DNA of 64,000 nucleotides from Hirsutella rhossiliensis (GCF_020360975.1 NW_025408670.1:1798001-1862000), one strand, 5' to 3'; counted from the first letter of the stretch, positions 47,594 through 58,555 are shown. A program made the numbers and translations. Notes: generated by a model not told the origin, from the letters alone.

Positions 47594-49573
47594 AAATATA
47601 AATATTTAATATATAGATACTAAGGAATCTAAAGAATAATAAAATAAATTAAACGATAATATAACTTCCTATAGCTTAAAGAAGTAATATAATAAGTTAT
47701 TAAAAAATATAAACTTTATATATAAAGTAAAGCTAAACGATATAAGCTATATAGAGAATTATAACCGCTACTAGTACTAGAAAAGCTATAGGATTTAATA
47801 TCTTTTAACTATATTATAAAGCTATTACTATTAAAAGAACTTATAACTAACGTTAAGTATAATAGTATATTTATTATTACTAATAAACTAATAAAGTATA
47901 AATACTTCTTACTATATAAAGAAGTAAGTAATATAAAGGAGCTAGTATATATATTCCTATAAATAATTATTAGTAATTATAGACTATTAAATAAGATTAT
48001 CTTTAATAAAGGAAGTATATTTATAGCTAAGTTCTAGTAAGCTCTTATAATATAATTAAGAATAAAATATAAGCTTAGTATAGCTTATTACTTATAAATA
48101 AATAGATAAATAAAACGACTTAACTAAACGCTTAAATAATATTTACGATACTATAAATAGCTACTAATAGTATAACTAGCTTATAATAGCTTAGTTATAG
48201 AAATAACTAAGCTCTTATTAATATATACTAATTATAAATATAACCTAAAAGTATTTAAGGTTACTCGATAAAGACTATAAGTAAAATAAGCGATACTATA
48301 AGTAAATTAGCTATAAAAATTATATAAATAGATATAATAAGAACTTTAATTTATTAAAAAACGAATATCTACTTACTATAATTAGAAAAGATTATAGGGA
48401 CTAATTTTTTAAGAGGGAGATATAGTTTACCTTATACGACGAAATATTAAAATAAAATAACTAAGTAATAAATTAGATTTTAAGAAGCTTAGACCGTTTA
48501 AGGTTAAGAAAACTATTTTAAAAGTTAACTATAAACTTTCGCTACTAACGATAATATAGATATACCCGATATTTTATATCTTATTATTAGAACTAGCGCT
48601 ATAAAACGCTAAACTATAAGGAAAAATTAAAGTTAATAACGATTAAGAATATAAAGTAAAATAAATACTAGATATAAGAAAATAAGTTTAGTAATAAGAG
48701 TACCTTATTAAGTAGAAGGGATATAGACTAGAGGAAAATACTTAGGAACTACTTAAGCACTTAACCTACTATAGCTCTCTACTTCGATAATTTTACTAAA
48801 AGGTTTAGGAGGGATTAAAGGACTAAGATCTATAAACTCCTTACTAATACTAAATAAGAACTAATTCGCTTTATTAAGAACGCCTAATAATTATAAGTTA
48901 TTTACTACCTAATACTTATACGTATTAAGCGTAGGTAAAACGCTATCCTTAGTATCTACTTCTTAGATACTACGACGAAATAACTTAGAACTCTTTTCCT
49001 TCATACGATTCTAAATCTTTTAAATACGAGCTAAACGATTAACGGTAATAGATATTTACGACTAAAGGTTCGTAAGCTATGCTTAAAGCTCTAATAAGGC
49101 TTCCTTAGCTTCCTCCTCTTTAAAATATAGCCTATACTACTCCGCTAATAATTTAGTTACTAAAAGAAATACGTTAGCTACTACGTATAAAAAGAATTAA
49201 AAGATACTTATAAGAAGAAGCTACTAAAATACTATTATAATAGGGACGACTACTAGTAATATAATTATTATAGCGCGAAGAATTTTCAGCTATCTAATAA
49301 TTCGTCTTCTTTACCTTAAAGTATTAAGTATATAGTATATTAGTAGGATCTCTACTTAAATCGATATATTTAATAAGAGTAGCGCGCTTAAAGGCTTTTT
49401 AGGAACGATTTTTTAGTATATAACTAAATATACTATTAGTAGTATATCCTAAAAAGATAAAGAAATAAGGAACTATATACTTACGTATAACGTAATAAGA
49501 ATATATTTATATATAGCGGCTAAGGTAGCTATAGTAGGTCTTATAGATAAGACTAAAAGGAGGGGAGATATTA
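47594..49573 (+). pseudogene. Family A integrase and chromodomain (RIP-mutated) with 3' untranslated region
   Basis: Picks up at the integrase HHCC domain (HRHQGI-like near 47620), then the catalytic core (about 47850-48200, with a PQTNxQxxR-like block near 48090-48110), basic C-terminal part, the CCC run at 48566-48568 that the young copy lacks, and the chromodomain region near 48640-48760. About 48800-49573 is the untranslated stretch, ending in a purine-rich tract (aaaaggaggggaga). Confidence 0.8.
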
Positions 49574-50023
49574 TATTACGACTATAGCTACTAAGCCGCT
49601 AACGGTCGACTACGTTAAGTACGTAATACGGTCTAATAGATAAATAGTTAGCACGACTATCTAATAGATATAGGATCGAGGGGATTATAGAGATCTAAGT
49701 AATCTAGGATTAATAAGATTACTATACTTTATACGATCTAATATTAGGGATTATAGCTAGGCCTATAATCTAAGGATAGTCTCTATAGGTATATATAGCT
49801 ACCTACTTTTACTCCTTTAAATAGATAGCTCTCTAGCTTTTAATATAGATCTTTATTATAATTCTATCTCTAATTCTAATTACTTAGTTATAGTCTACGG
49901 TCTATAACCTCTAACTTATTACTAACGTAATATATATATTATTACTTAGACCACGCCCTATTATATCTACTAATATAAACCCCTTAATAGGTTTATCCCT
50001 TAAGAATAATACCGGTCGTTATA
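49574..50023 (+). repeat. 3' LTR of family A relic
   Basis: About 450 bp, matching the young LTR after CpA change, with ends TATTACGAC...CGTTATA. The TATA-box region is near 49785. Confidence 0.85.
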
Positions 50024-50574
50024 CTATAAGCTACCCCTTAAAGGGGACGTTTATTAGTTAGCCTAAGTCTTTAACTATCCCTTATATTAGATAGTTTATA
50101 TACCCCTAACTAAGACACCTTTAGCTTCTATATTTATATATCGATTATATTTAAAATCTATTAGTAGCTAACTTTTAAATAAGTACTAGGATAAATCTCT
50201 AAAGTAACTAAGTAGATTAGCTCTCTTAAATTATAAAGACTAGCCCGTAGCTCCCTTATAGTAGGAGTTATATAGTAAGCGTAATATAGGATTCCGCCTA
50301 TTAATTTCTTTTTCCTTATCTTAGTATAAGAAGTATTAAGGGGTAGCTAAGCTTATAGGGAAGGAAGCCTTATAATAAGGGAAGGGCTACCTATATTAGT
50401 ATCTACCTTAAAAGAAGAAGGTAGCCTTTATAAGACCTACGTTAGCGGCTACTAAGGTATAGATATTTTATAATTCTAGTTAGATATAGCGGTTATAAAA
50501 TATTAGTAAATAGGTAGGGCTCTAAAGTATAAGGGAATACGTATTATAGTACGATTAGTTAGGTAGTACGTAGC
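50024..50574. other. RIP-mutated stretch upstream of the TPR gene, no domain recognised
   Basis: In the frame of the downstream repeats it reads with many former Trp/Gln stops and no motif that I recognise, such as a P-loop. It may be the upstream part of the TPR gene or unrelated DNA. Confidence 0.4.
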
Positions 50575-50680
50575 TAGCTACTTAGGTTTTAAGGATAAAT
50601 AAAGCAACGTAGAGAAACTTAGCGTAGATACTATTAAGATCTAAAAGAGGGTACTAAGTAAAGAGTATCTTAATATACTA

Positions 50681-52767
50681 ACTAGTATAGCTAACCTAGC
50701 GTCGATATATAGGAACTAGGGCTAGTAAGAGGAGGCTAAGAAGCTAGATATATAAGTAATAGAGATAAGTAAGATAAAGCTTAGGGCCGATTATCCCTCT
50801 ACGCTAACTAGTATAGCTAACCTAGCGTCGACGTTTTAGAACTAAGGCTAGTAAGAGGAGGCTAAGAAGCTAGATATATAAGTAATAGAGACTTATAAGA
50901 TAAAGCTTAAGGCCGATTATCTTAATACGCTAACTAGTATAGCTAACCTAGTATTAACGTATAAGAACTAAGGCTAGTAAGAGGAGGCTAAGAAGCTAAA
51001 AGTATAAGTAATAAAGATAAGTAAGATAAAGCTTAGGGCCGATTATCTTAATATATTAACTAGTATAGCTAACCTAGTATTAACGTTTTAAAACTAAGGC
51101 TAGTAAGAGGAGGCTAAGAAGCTAAAAGTATAAGTAATAAAGACTTATAAGATAAAGCTTAGGGCTAATTATCTTAATACGCTAACTAGTATAGCTAACC
51201 TAGCGTTAATATTTTAAAACTAAGGCTAGTAAGAGGAGGCTAAGAAGCTAAAAGTATACGTAATAAAGACTTATAAGATAAAGCTTAAGGCTAATTATCT
51301 TAATATACTAACTAGTATAACTAACCTAGCGTTAACGTTTTAAAACTAAGGCTAGTAAGAGGAGGCTAAGAAGCTAAAAGTATACGTAATAAAGACTTAT
51401 AAGATAAAGCTTAAGGCTAATTATCTTAATATACTAACTAGTATAACTAACCTAGCGTTAACGTTTTAAAACTAAGGCTAGTAAGAGGAGGCTAAGAAGT
51501 TAAGAGTATAGGTAATAGAGACTTATAAGATAAAGCTTAGGGCTAATTATCTTAATATACTAACTAATATAGCTAACTTAGCGTCGATGTTTTAGAACTA
51601 GGGCTAGTAAGAAGAGGCCGAGAAGCTAGATATATAGGTTATAAAGACCTATAAGATAAAGCTTAGGGCTAATTATCTTAATATATATAAGAAGGTATAA
51701 GTAATAAGCATAGAATCGGGTAATTAATAACGTAAGCGGAAAGATCGGTCGAAGGAGTATAGGGTAGGATTTCGTCCGGAATTTATAACGAGTATATAAG
51801 GGGCTAAATAATATATTAAAAGAATAGCGTTATAAAGGATACTTATAAACTTACTTATTCTATCTACTACTCCTAGGGAAATCCTTTGTCTTTTATAGAC
51901 TATTGCTCGCCTACTAGTAGACTAATTAGTTAGCTTTCTAGTATATTCTTTAGTGCTTAAAAAGCTCTATCTATAGTATGTCTTCCTAACTTAGTAGGTA
52001 GTCTAATTATAACGTAATAGTTAACGTAAGACTATAGGTTCTAGTATAAGTAGTAGATTTAACTAGAATATTCTATGCCCTACCTATTCTCGTATCGCGG
52101 ATATCTTCGGAACCGCTAGGCTAAAATAGGTAATAGGGTATCCGTTCTACTTATAATTAACTTATGTATTTTATATATATTTTTATTTATAAGGATAGGC
52201 TTATCCTAACCCGCTTTTCCTAGAGGAAGGTATAGATATCTAGTAGAGGTCTTTATCTTTAAGGGTTATTCCCTTAGACTATATTATAGAGCCTCTTTTT
52301 ACTAGCTTATTCTATAAGGCCTCCCTATGCCTATTATTTCTTTATAATAGTAAAATAGGAATATAAGGGTATATTCTTATAATACGCTAACTAGTATAGC
52401 TAACCTAGCGTCGACGTTTTAAAACTAAGGCTAGTAAGAAGAGGCTAAGAAGTTAGGAGTATAGGTAATAGAGACTTATAAAACGAAGCTTAGGGCCGAT
52501 TATCCCGATATACTAAGTAGTATAGCTAACCTAGCGTCGACGTTTTAAAACTAAGGCTAGTAGGAGGAGGCTAAGAAGCTAGAAGTATAGGTTATAGAGA
52601 CCTATAAGATAAAGCTTAGGGCTAATTATCCTAATACGCTAACTAGTATAGCTAACCTTACTTTTACTTAAGAGAGCTAAGGTCGTTATATAGAGGCTAT
52701 TAGCTTAATAGAGCGTTACTTTTAGCTTTAATAACGATTACTCGGTTTTATTATAACTACGGTTAGC
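50681..52767 (+). repeat. 126-bp tandem repeat, eleven units
   Basis: The motif actagt (or variant) recurs at 50681, 50807, 50933, 51059, 51185, 51311, 51437, 51563 and, after the solo LTR, at 52390, 52516 and 52642. The spacing is exactly 126 throughout, also across the solo LTR when the LTR and one 5-bp copy are subtracted. Confidence 0.95.
51686..52381 (-). repeat. Solo LTR, copy 2, inside the TPR array
   Basis: 696 bp, inverted copy of 38129-38825. Flanks ATATA (51681-51685) and ATACG (52382-52386) are one target duplication with RIP change in the left copy. More RIP-mutated than copy 1. Confidence 0.8.
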
Positions 52768-52929
52768 GGGCTATAAGAGAGCTAGCTACGTTTATATAAT
52801 AAGGCGGCTCGGAATAATAGTTAGGATAAGAAGTTACTTAGGCTTAGCTTACTTAGAGCGTATATAAGCTAAGTAAGCCTTATATAAATAGATTACTACT
52901 TAAGAGTATAGCTTATAAGTAAGCTATAG

Positions 52930-53239
52930 TAAGCTATAAAAGGGATTATAGCTAGGACTATAATATAAGGATAGTCTCTATAAGTATAAATAGCTACCTA
53001 CTTTTACTCCTTTAAATAGATAGCTCGATAGCTTTTAATGTATTATAATTATTACGATCTCTATTACGATTTTATCTTTAATTCTAATTACTTAATTACC
53101 TAGTTATAGTCTATAGTCTATAACTTCCGACTTATTACTAACGTAATATACTTATTATTACTTAGACTACGCCTTATTATATCTACTAATATAAACCCCT
53201 CGATAGGTTTATCCCTTAAGAATAATACCGGTTATTATA
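52930..53239 (+). repeat. Family A LTR fragment or solo LTR (RIP-mutated)
   Basis: Matches 49749-50023 and 1-280 to the LTR end (accggttattata). The start is unclear: similarity fades upstream of about 52930. No internal region follows. Confidence 0.7.
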
Positions 53240-53649
53240 GGTTTATCTTACCCTTATATAGAATTTACTCTTTTAAAGCTAAATAAATAAAAAGTAGGGA
53301 CTAAGAGCTAATTAATAATTAAGTTATAAAATAGAATTATATATAGAAATAAGGATCGTAATTAGCTTTAATATAAAGAACTTTTTCTATAAGGTTATAG
53401 AGAATAGGAGTCGTATAATTATAGTATAATATATCCTTAGGTTAGTTACGGAAGCAGTTAAAATAAGGAATAGGAAGGAGACTAGTAGGAAGACTAAGAA
53501 ACTAGAGATATATAGGCCTTTATAATTATAGATAGTAGCTTACGATCTAATATATATATACCGCGCTCTCCTATATTTAAACGTAAGTCTTTATAAGCTA
53601 CTTTATTTTAAGGTCTATAGCTAAGTAAGGCCTATACTATCTACTTAAA

Positions 53650-56600
53650 GTACTTTCCGTTATAATTAACTAAATAAAGAGGCACGAATATATAAATAGT
53701 AATAGGATATCTATAGGATTAAATAATAAAGGGAATCTAAAAGCTAGAATATAAATTATAACTAAACCTACTACTTATAATCGCGACGGCCGTAGTATAA
53801 TACTATAGACCCTTATAATATAATTCCGAAAACAGTTAAGGCTCTTTAACTTTAGATCCGCTTACTTATACTCTAGGTGCTTATATATAATAAAGCTATC
53901 CCGCTTTATTTCTTCTATAGTTTTTAAGTGCTCGCGGTCGAAGTAGTTATTTATTATAGCCGGCTAGTAGTAAGAGAAAGCTCTCTCCTTAACGGATATT
54001 ACTTTATCGCTAATATAACGCGGATACTATATCTTCCTTATAAGAAGTAGAAAATTTTTAAGTTCTAGTAACTCTTTTATAAGGGCGGAAATACTAGTCT
54101 AAGGTATACTGTATATACGCCTCTATTTAACTATTTCCCGTTTACTATTAAGAGCTACTATAAGCTTAGCGGCCTTAATATATAGCTAGGAGAAGTTATT
54201 AAAGCCTAGATTATCTAGTTACTAGTAAAGCAATCCCGTAAGTCGCGCGCGCTCTAGTATATATAGGTTAATAACTAGGGCTATATAATTTAACGGGGGC
54301 ATCTATACCCTAAGGAACACACACAGCCCGCGCAGCAGAGTCTTTAGCAGGGTCCTTAGCAGGATCCTTAGCAGAGTCTCTAGCTAGCCCTCTTCTTAAT
54401 TAGATGATCCCTTGGCCCCTGTTTGTCTAGGGAAGAAAGAGGGAAAATTCGGTCTATAAAAGAGGTCTCTTTTCCTCCTTAGCTAGCAGACAGCATCTTC
54501 TTCTATTATCATTATCTTCTTCTTTTATTATTAGCATTATCTTCTTCTATATCCTCTTTTGCCAATATACCTTTTTGGCCCTCTTTACCTTTGCCTTGCC
54601 CTGCCTAGTGCTTTCTCGTTTCCTTCGTTCCCCTTAGACCCCCTCGTCCTTCGGTATCTAGCTGCTGCTATTGCCGTTAGCGTGGGTGTGTCTTTAGGTG
54701 TATGCCGCAGTCACCGTTAAAATAAGTATCCTTACTATTATCTTAGCTATCTTTAGTAAGCTACCGCTTAATTTCTTATATAGGGCGGTAATAAAAGTAG
54801 TACTATTAGTATTATCGTTAGAGAGCCTTCTCGCGCTACGCCCGCTTAGTCTAAATTATCGTTAAAGTTATCGTATCTCTTCTTTATATTTAGAGCCTTA
54901 AATACGGTATCTACCCTTCTTAAGCTACTCCCTCCGCTCTTTTAGTACTAGTACTTTAAGATTAAAGGGCAGATCCTACTAGACTTTATCGGGCACTATA
55001 TCTTACCTCGCTTATAGATTATACGTTAAGCTTATATACGTAAATAAGTCGATTAAATAATCTTTAGTCGGCTTATTAGCGATAACTTTTTTAAGATAAA
55101 ACTTAACTTTTTCGTTAATATATATATTATTAAAAGTTGCCTATCTTAGATCGTAGCGTATTATTTAGTCGTAAATAATATCGGACGCATTCCCTATAGA
55201 ATTTTATATAAGTAATTCTTCCCGCTTATATTAAGGTATTAAGAAGCTTACTATTAGTAGCGTTAGCGGCTCCTTTATAAAATGCTTTTAGCTTAAGTGC
55301 CTTTTTAAATCTTATATCGAGAGTCTATTACTCTATATTATTATTTAGCTTATAGTAAGGAAGAGGCTTTTCTTAGGAAACGGTTAAGCCGTTAAAGCCG
55401 CGGAATATAGGCCGCTTTAACTACTCCTCTTTCTACTAGAGCGGCGTATATAGGCCTAGCCTACGGTTTCGAAGCTAAAAGATACTTAATATAGTTATTA
55501 AGCTTAGGGCATTAAAGGCCTAGTCGCTAATAGTAAGACTTACGATAACTATAATAATATAAAATATAAGTCTTCTTATACTAGTAAAGAAGAAAATAGT
55601 TCTATATATATTAGTATTAGCTTAGTAGGGAGGGTTTAGGGATAAGCGGATTAGCATAGACGGCTTAGGCTTCCTATCTACTCCTTTATAATAAATAAAC
55701 TTAACCGCTATAGTTAGAATATCGATACTAGTTTCTAGATAATAAACGATTAATAAGGCGATATCTTCGTATTAAAGTAATTTAGGTCGTCCGCGACTAA
55801 CGGTGTCTTAGTAAAGTATATCTTCTAGTAAATAAGAGTCGTTATTAAGAGGCTTATCGCTATCCTTATCTAAGTCCTTAATACTTACGGCCTAGCGATT
55901 ATAGAGATCCTTATATATTCTGTCTTTTAGCTTTTTCTTTTTATTATTAATAATCTCCGCGGGCTAAGCGCCGGTAAAAGCGAAGAGGAGGTAGTAGCCT
56001 AAGAGCTAGACTCGATACCGCTTAAAAGTAAAGACGCCTTTATTATAAGTAAAGTTAAAGGTCTATAAAACTAAGAGATCGTCGGTGCTAAGAACTAGTT
56101 TTCTATTAATATTAAGGGGTTAAAGCCCCTATTTCGAAACTAGAATAATATTATACTACTAAAGAATTACTATCGTTAGAAGTTAATATAGATATAGATA
56201 GTAGGACTAATAATATACCTTCTATACCTCTCTATTATTATTCCTATTAAAGTACTAACCTATTACGCTACTATATAGCTACTTATACTAACGCTAATAT
56301 TCCTACGATATACCCTTAGACGTAATCTTCTATCTTTTATAGAGGTAGTCGAGGAAGTCTATAGCTATTAGTCGATTAAGTTTCTTAATTACCTCTATCT
56401 AGTATCCGGTTTCGGTAGCGTTATAGTACCTAGCTATTCGTTAGCGTATAAATACTCTCTTTCTTAGTATAAGGAATTATATATCTTCTATTTCCCTAGA
56501 ATATAAGCAATATTAATCTTAGTACCGTCGGCGTAGTCTAGTTTAAGGAATTATATATCCTTTAGCTGCTTATATAGAGCTATACGTTGCTTAGCGCTTA

Positions 56601-56800
56601 GGGCGTCCGGCTTACGAATTATCCGCTTCTCGTTCTCCTATTAAGTAAATCTCTTTAGGAAGTCGGTATAGTAAGTTACGTAGCCGTCCTAGCGATATTA
56701 TAGAGGAGCACGCGGGGCTATAGTAAAGGGGTAACTAGGCAAGACGCGCGCGGGTAAGTTAACGGGGAAAAGTTAAGAAGAGAGAGCTCGAGATTAGGCG
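53650..56800 (-). pseudogene. DUF3435/FluG-like fungal protein with C-terminal C2H2 motif (RIP-mutated)
   Basis: Read from 56800 downward, skipping the MITE-like insert. Recognisable blocks are FTGARPAE near 55985, KFIxxKGxxxKPKP near 55700, RPIFR and KPLPYYKL around 55350-55410, KGAANATN near 55260, FYREC near 55185, KLMVALNSKREIV near 54160, SVKERAFSYYxPAIxNN and YFDREHLK near 53930-53990, and a C2H2-like segment ending FRNxIxRVxxI near 53820. This matches the large fungal DUF3435 family, distant tyrosine-recombinase relatives that include Starship captains. The N-terminus and exact end are uncertain. RIP suggests it was multicopy. Confidence 0.75.
54289..54721. mobile_element. MITE-like insertion without RIP
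   Basis: 433 bp with normal CpA/TpG inside an otherwise depleted gene relic. Ends TTTAACGG...CCGTTAAA are inverted, and imperfect similarity extends about 40 bp inward (GGCAT, CCTAA and ACACACC-like blocks). It contains a TATAAAAG motif and CT-rich runs but no coding frame. The target duplication is not resolved. Confidence 0.55.
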
Positions 56801-56921
56801 GGAGGCCGGCTATTTTAAGAGCTTATATTAGACCGCCTAACGGGTCCGCAGCGTCCGTCTTAGAGGTATTAAGAAACGGACTTTCGTAAATTAGTTTATA
56901 AGATTTAAAACGACGTATATA

Positions 56922-57022
56922 CCCGTTGATCTTGGTGTGGGGCCACAGCAGCCCAACTAAGTGTCTTCGCCACTTAGTTGGCCCAAAAAATCCGGCACAG
57001 CCCAAAAAATCCGGCACAGCAG
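56922..57022 (+). repeat. Left terminal inverted repeat of Fot1/pogo element
   Basis: Matches the reverse complement of 59607-59707. It contains an 11-bp-arm hairpin (CCAACTAAGTG ... CACTTAGTTGG) and two direct copies of CCCAAAAAATCCGGCACAG, which could bind transposase. Confidence 0.9.
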
Positions 57023-57112
57023 CCCACCTCCAAAACGTCAACCCTATGCATCTCAACCGCGTTTTCTCGCGCAACTTGACTTTATTTACGTATCTTTTTG
57101 CCGGAATACATT

Positions 57113-57325
57113 ATGACAGATAACATGGCTACCCTGGAGGCAGCAAAAGCCGTTCTGGCGTCTCGTCGCGACCCCAGAGCCGATGTTCGTCGCTCAACAA
57201 CACCAAAAGAACGCCTCTTTCCGTGCGAGATGCGGCCATCCGTTACAATGTGAAGAGCTCATCCGTACAGAGAGCCATTAATTTCATAAGAAACCCTTTT
57301 CCCGTGCTCCAGGGCGTCCATTGGC
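57113..57325 (+). CDS. Transposase N-terminus (psq helix-turn-helix), frameshifted
   Basis: The start at 57113 (MTDNMATLEAAK) is the first ATG after the inverted repeat. A helix-turn-helix of the psq type (SVRDAAIRYNVKSSSVQRAI) follows in another frame: a T appears lost near 57218-57220. A second loss near 57312-57318 leads to the CENP-B-like frame. DNA-binding part for the inverted repeats. Confidence 0.65.
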
Positions 57326-57569
57326 GCTGACGGAGGACGAAGACGACGCCCTGGTTGCGTATGTACAGTGGATGGAACGCACCGGCATGCCCGCCACGAG
57401 AGAGCAACTTGAAGCTGTTGCAAATGCAATAAGAATGCGTCGAGATCCCAATGCCCGCCCGGTCTCGTCAAGTTGGCTTGACAATTGGCGTGGAAGTCAT
57501 CCTGCGATCGCGAAGACGTATCTCAAAGCAGTTGAACGAGCCCGGAAGTCCTTTGAAGCCCACGGGTAG
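57321..57569 (+). CDS. Transposase CENP-B-type DNA-binding domain
   Basis: 82-residue frame starting at the acidic ALTEDEDDALVAYVQWMER segment. It shows the CENP-B/Tc5-type helix-turn-helix ending in SSSWLDNWRGSHP. It stops at a TAG (57567-57569), where a fourth G of the GGG run at 57564-57566 is probably missing; the frame then continues as VEEVEFFYSKL. Confidence 0.75.
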   Translation: MALTEDEDDALVAYVQWMERTGMPATREQLEAVANAIRMRRDPNARPVSSSWLDNWRGSHPAIAKTYLKAVERARKSFEAHG

Positions 57570-58246
57570 AAGAAGTCGAATTTTTCTACTCAAAGCTTCG
57601 AGAAATCATCACCAGCTACCGTATTGGCAGTTCAGAGATCTGGAATGAAGACGAGGCCGGAATACGCATTGGGTGCCTGCGAGAACGCATCCAAGTTCTC
57701 ATCACGCGCACCACTAGAGTCAAGAGCACCCGGCCCCGAGTTTTAGACCCAGCAAACCGAGAATCCTGCACGGTAATTGCCTCAGTTAACGCAGTGGGGG
57801 ACTCTCTTCCACCCTGGCTTGTTTTCCAACATTACCCTACCACCAACTGGGCCGGCATCGACATCATGACAGGCGTACGGTTTGCCCAGTCGCCAACTGG
57901 CTTTTCCAACGCAGAGATACACCTTGAGTGGGCAAGGCATTTCAACTGCTGGTCTTGGGCATCGTCAGCGCAAGCAAAACAGTCAGGAAATTCGCTGGAA
58001 GAGTGGTTCGGCTGTGACGAGCATCTTCGGCGCCCCAACATGGGGATGAGTCGCGTGGAGGCGCCGCCAAACCAACGGCCTGACGACGAGAAGATCTACC
58101 GATTGCTTGTTGTGGATGGCTTTACAGGGCATACCACCCTTGACTTTGCTGAGTATTGTATCAAGTTTGATATCATCATTGCTATTTTCCTCCACATTCC
58201 ACCCACCTCATGCAGCCGCTTGATGTTGGGGTATTCCAGCCACTAA
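57566..58246 (+). CDS. Transposase catalytic domain, first two acidic residues
   Basis: Frame continuing from the CENP-B domain: WNEDEAGIRIG (first Asp) near 57640-57670, SLPPWLVFQ near 57805, then LVVDGFTGHTTLDF (second Asp) near 58110-58150. It goes out of frame near 58183, where a TTTT run probably lost one T before the PPHSTHLMQPLD-like block. The usual DDD family of Fot1/pogo transposases. Confidence 0.75.
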   Translation, partial: VEEVEFFYSKLREIITSYRIGSSEIWNEDEAGIRIGCLRERIQVLITRTTRVKSTRPRVLDPANRESCTVIASVNAVGDSLPPWLVFQHYPTTNWAGIDIMTGVRFAQSPTGFSNAEIHLEWARHFNCWSWASSAQAKQSGNSLEEWFGCDEHLRRPNMGMSRVEAPPNQRPDDEKIYRLLVVDGFTGHTTLDFAEYCIKFDIIIAIFLHIPPTSCSRLMLGYSSH

Positions 58247-58419
58247 AGTCAGCACATCAGAAAGCGCTTCGGAAGTCGCTCGCAGAAGGCAACATATCAT
58301 TTTCGCGGGTCAACTTCCTCACAGCTTTTCAGGACGTATATGAGGCTGGCTTCACGCGGCATAACATTATGGCGGCATTTGAAAAACAGGCCTCTTTCCT
58401 GTCGACCCAGCGCCGGTGA
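58210..58419 (+). CDS. Transposase catalytic domain end (third Asp)
   Basis: Starts at MQPLDVGVFQPLKSAHQKAL, the third acidic block of pogo-like transposases. It continues SFLSTQ out of frame after an A run near 58381-58387 that is probably one base short; the next frame reads a HEQLRQQQ-like tail. Confidence 0.7.
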   Translation: MQPLDVGVFQPLKSAHQKALRKSLAEGNISFSRVNFLTAFQDVYEAGFTRHNIMAAFEKQASFLSTQRR

Positions 58420-58555
58420 TCACCAAGATCCTCCACGAGCAGCTACGACAACAGCAGCCGATCAATCCTGCATACGCCTCGCTCCTACCCTCGGAGACGC
58501 GTTTCCAAGTCGCCGCGGATGCCCTCAATGATATCCGGCAACGGTATGGGCCCTC

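Larger units (their letters stand above)
1..50023 (+). mobile_element. Family A Ty3/gypsy chromovirus, RIP-mutated copy split by three nested elements
   Basis: Four blocks (1-656, 14891-17240, 32079-34313, 47594-50023) align in order and without overlap to the young copy at 23072-30927, on the opposite strand. They run 5' LTR, gag, protease, RT, RNase H, integrase, chromodomain, 3' LTR. Joined, they total about 7.7 kb against 7.86 kb for the young copy, and the missing part is the start of the 5' LTR, cut by the window edge. CpA and TpG are nearly absent and TAA/TAG replace CAA/CAG/TGG codons. The three interruptions are separate LTR elements. This is the oldest insertion of the nest. It is dead, but it is an indel-free reference for the young copy. 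Confidence 0.9.
50575..52790 (+). pseudogene. TPR-repeat protein (probable NLR/STAND type), RIP-mutated
   Basis: Frame beginning near 50575 leads into eleven 42-residue units that read, with RIP stops taken as Gln/Trp, as kinesin-light-chain-like tetratricopeptide repeats: TLTSMANLAS, then Trp-x-Gln-Gly, EEAKKL and a final Lys-rich turn before the next His-Pro-Asp-like start. The last unit passes into ISLMER and a Gln/Leu-rich capping segment (52670-52780). This arrangement is typical of the C-terminus of fungal NLR-like proteins with NB-ARC or NACHT domains, but no such domain is visible upstream, so it may be truncated. A solo LTR splits unit 8 from unit 9. Units are very alike, as in repeats kept uniform by recombination. 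Confidence 0.75.

Noticed and set aside
56926..57123. Frames across the left inverted repeat of the pogo element, both strands
   Set aside because: They overlap a structural repeat with a hairpin and direct repeats, and show no domain.
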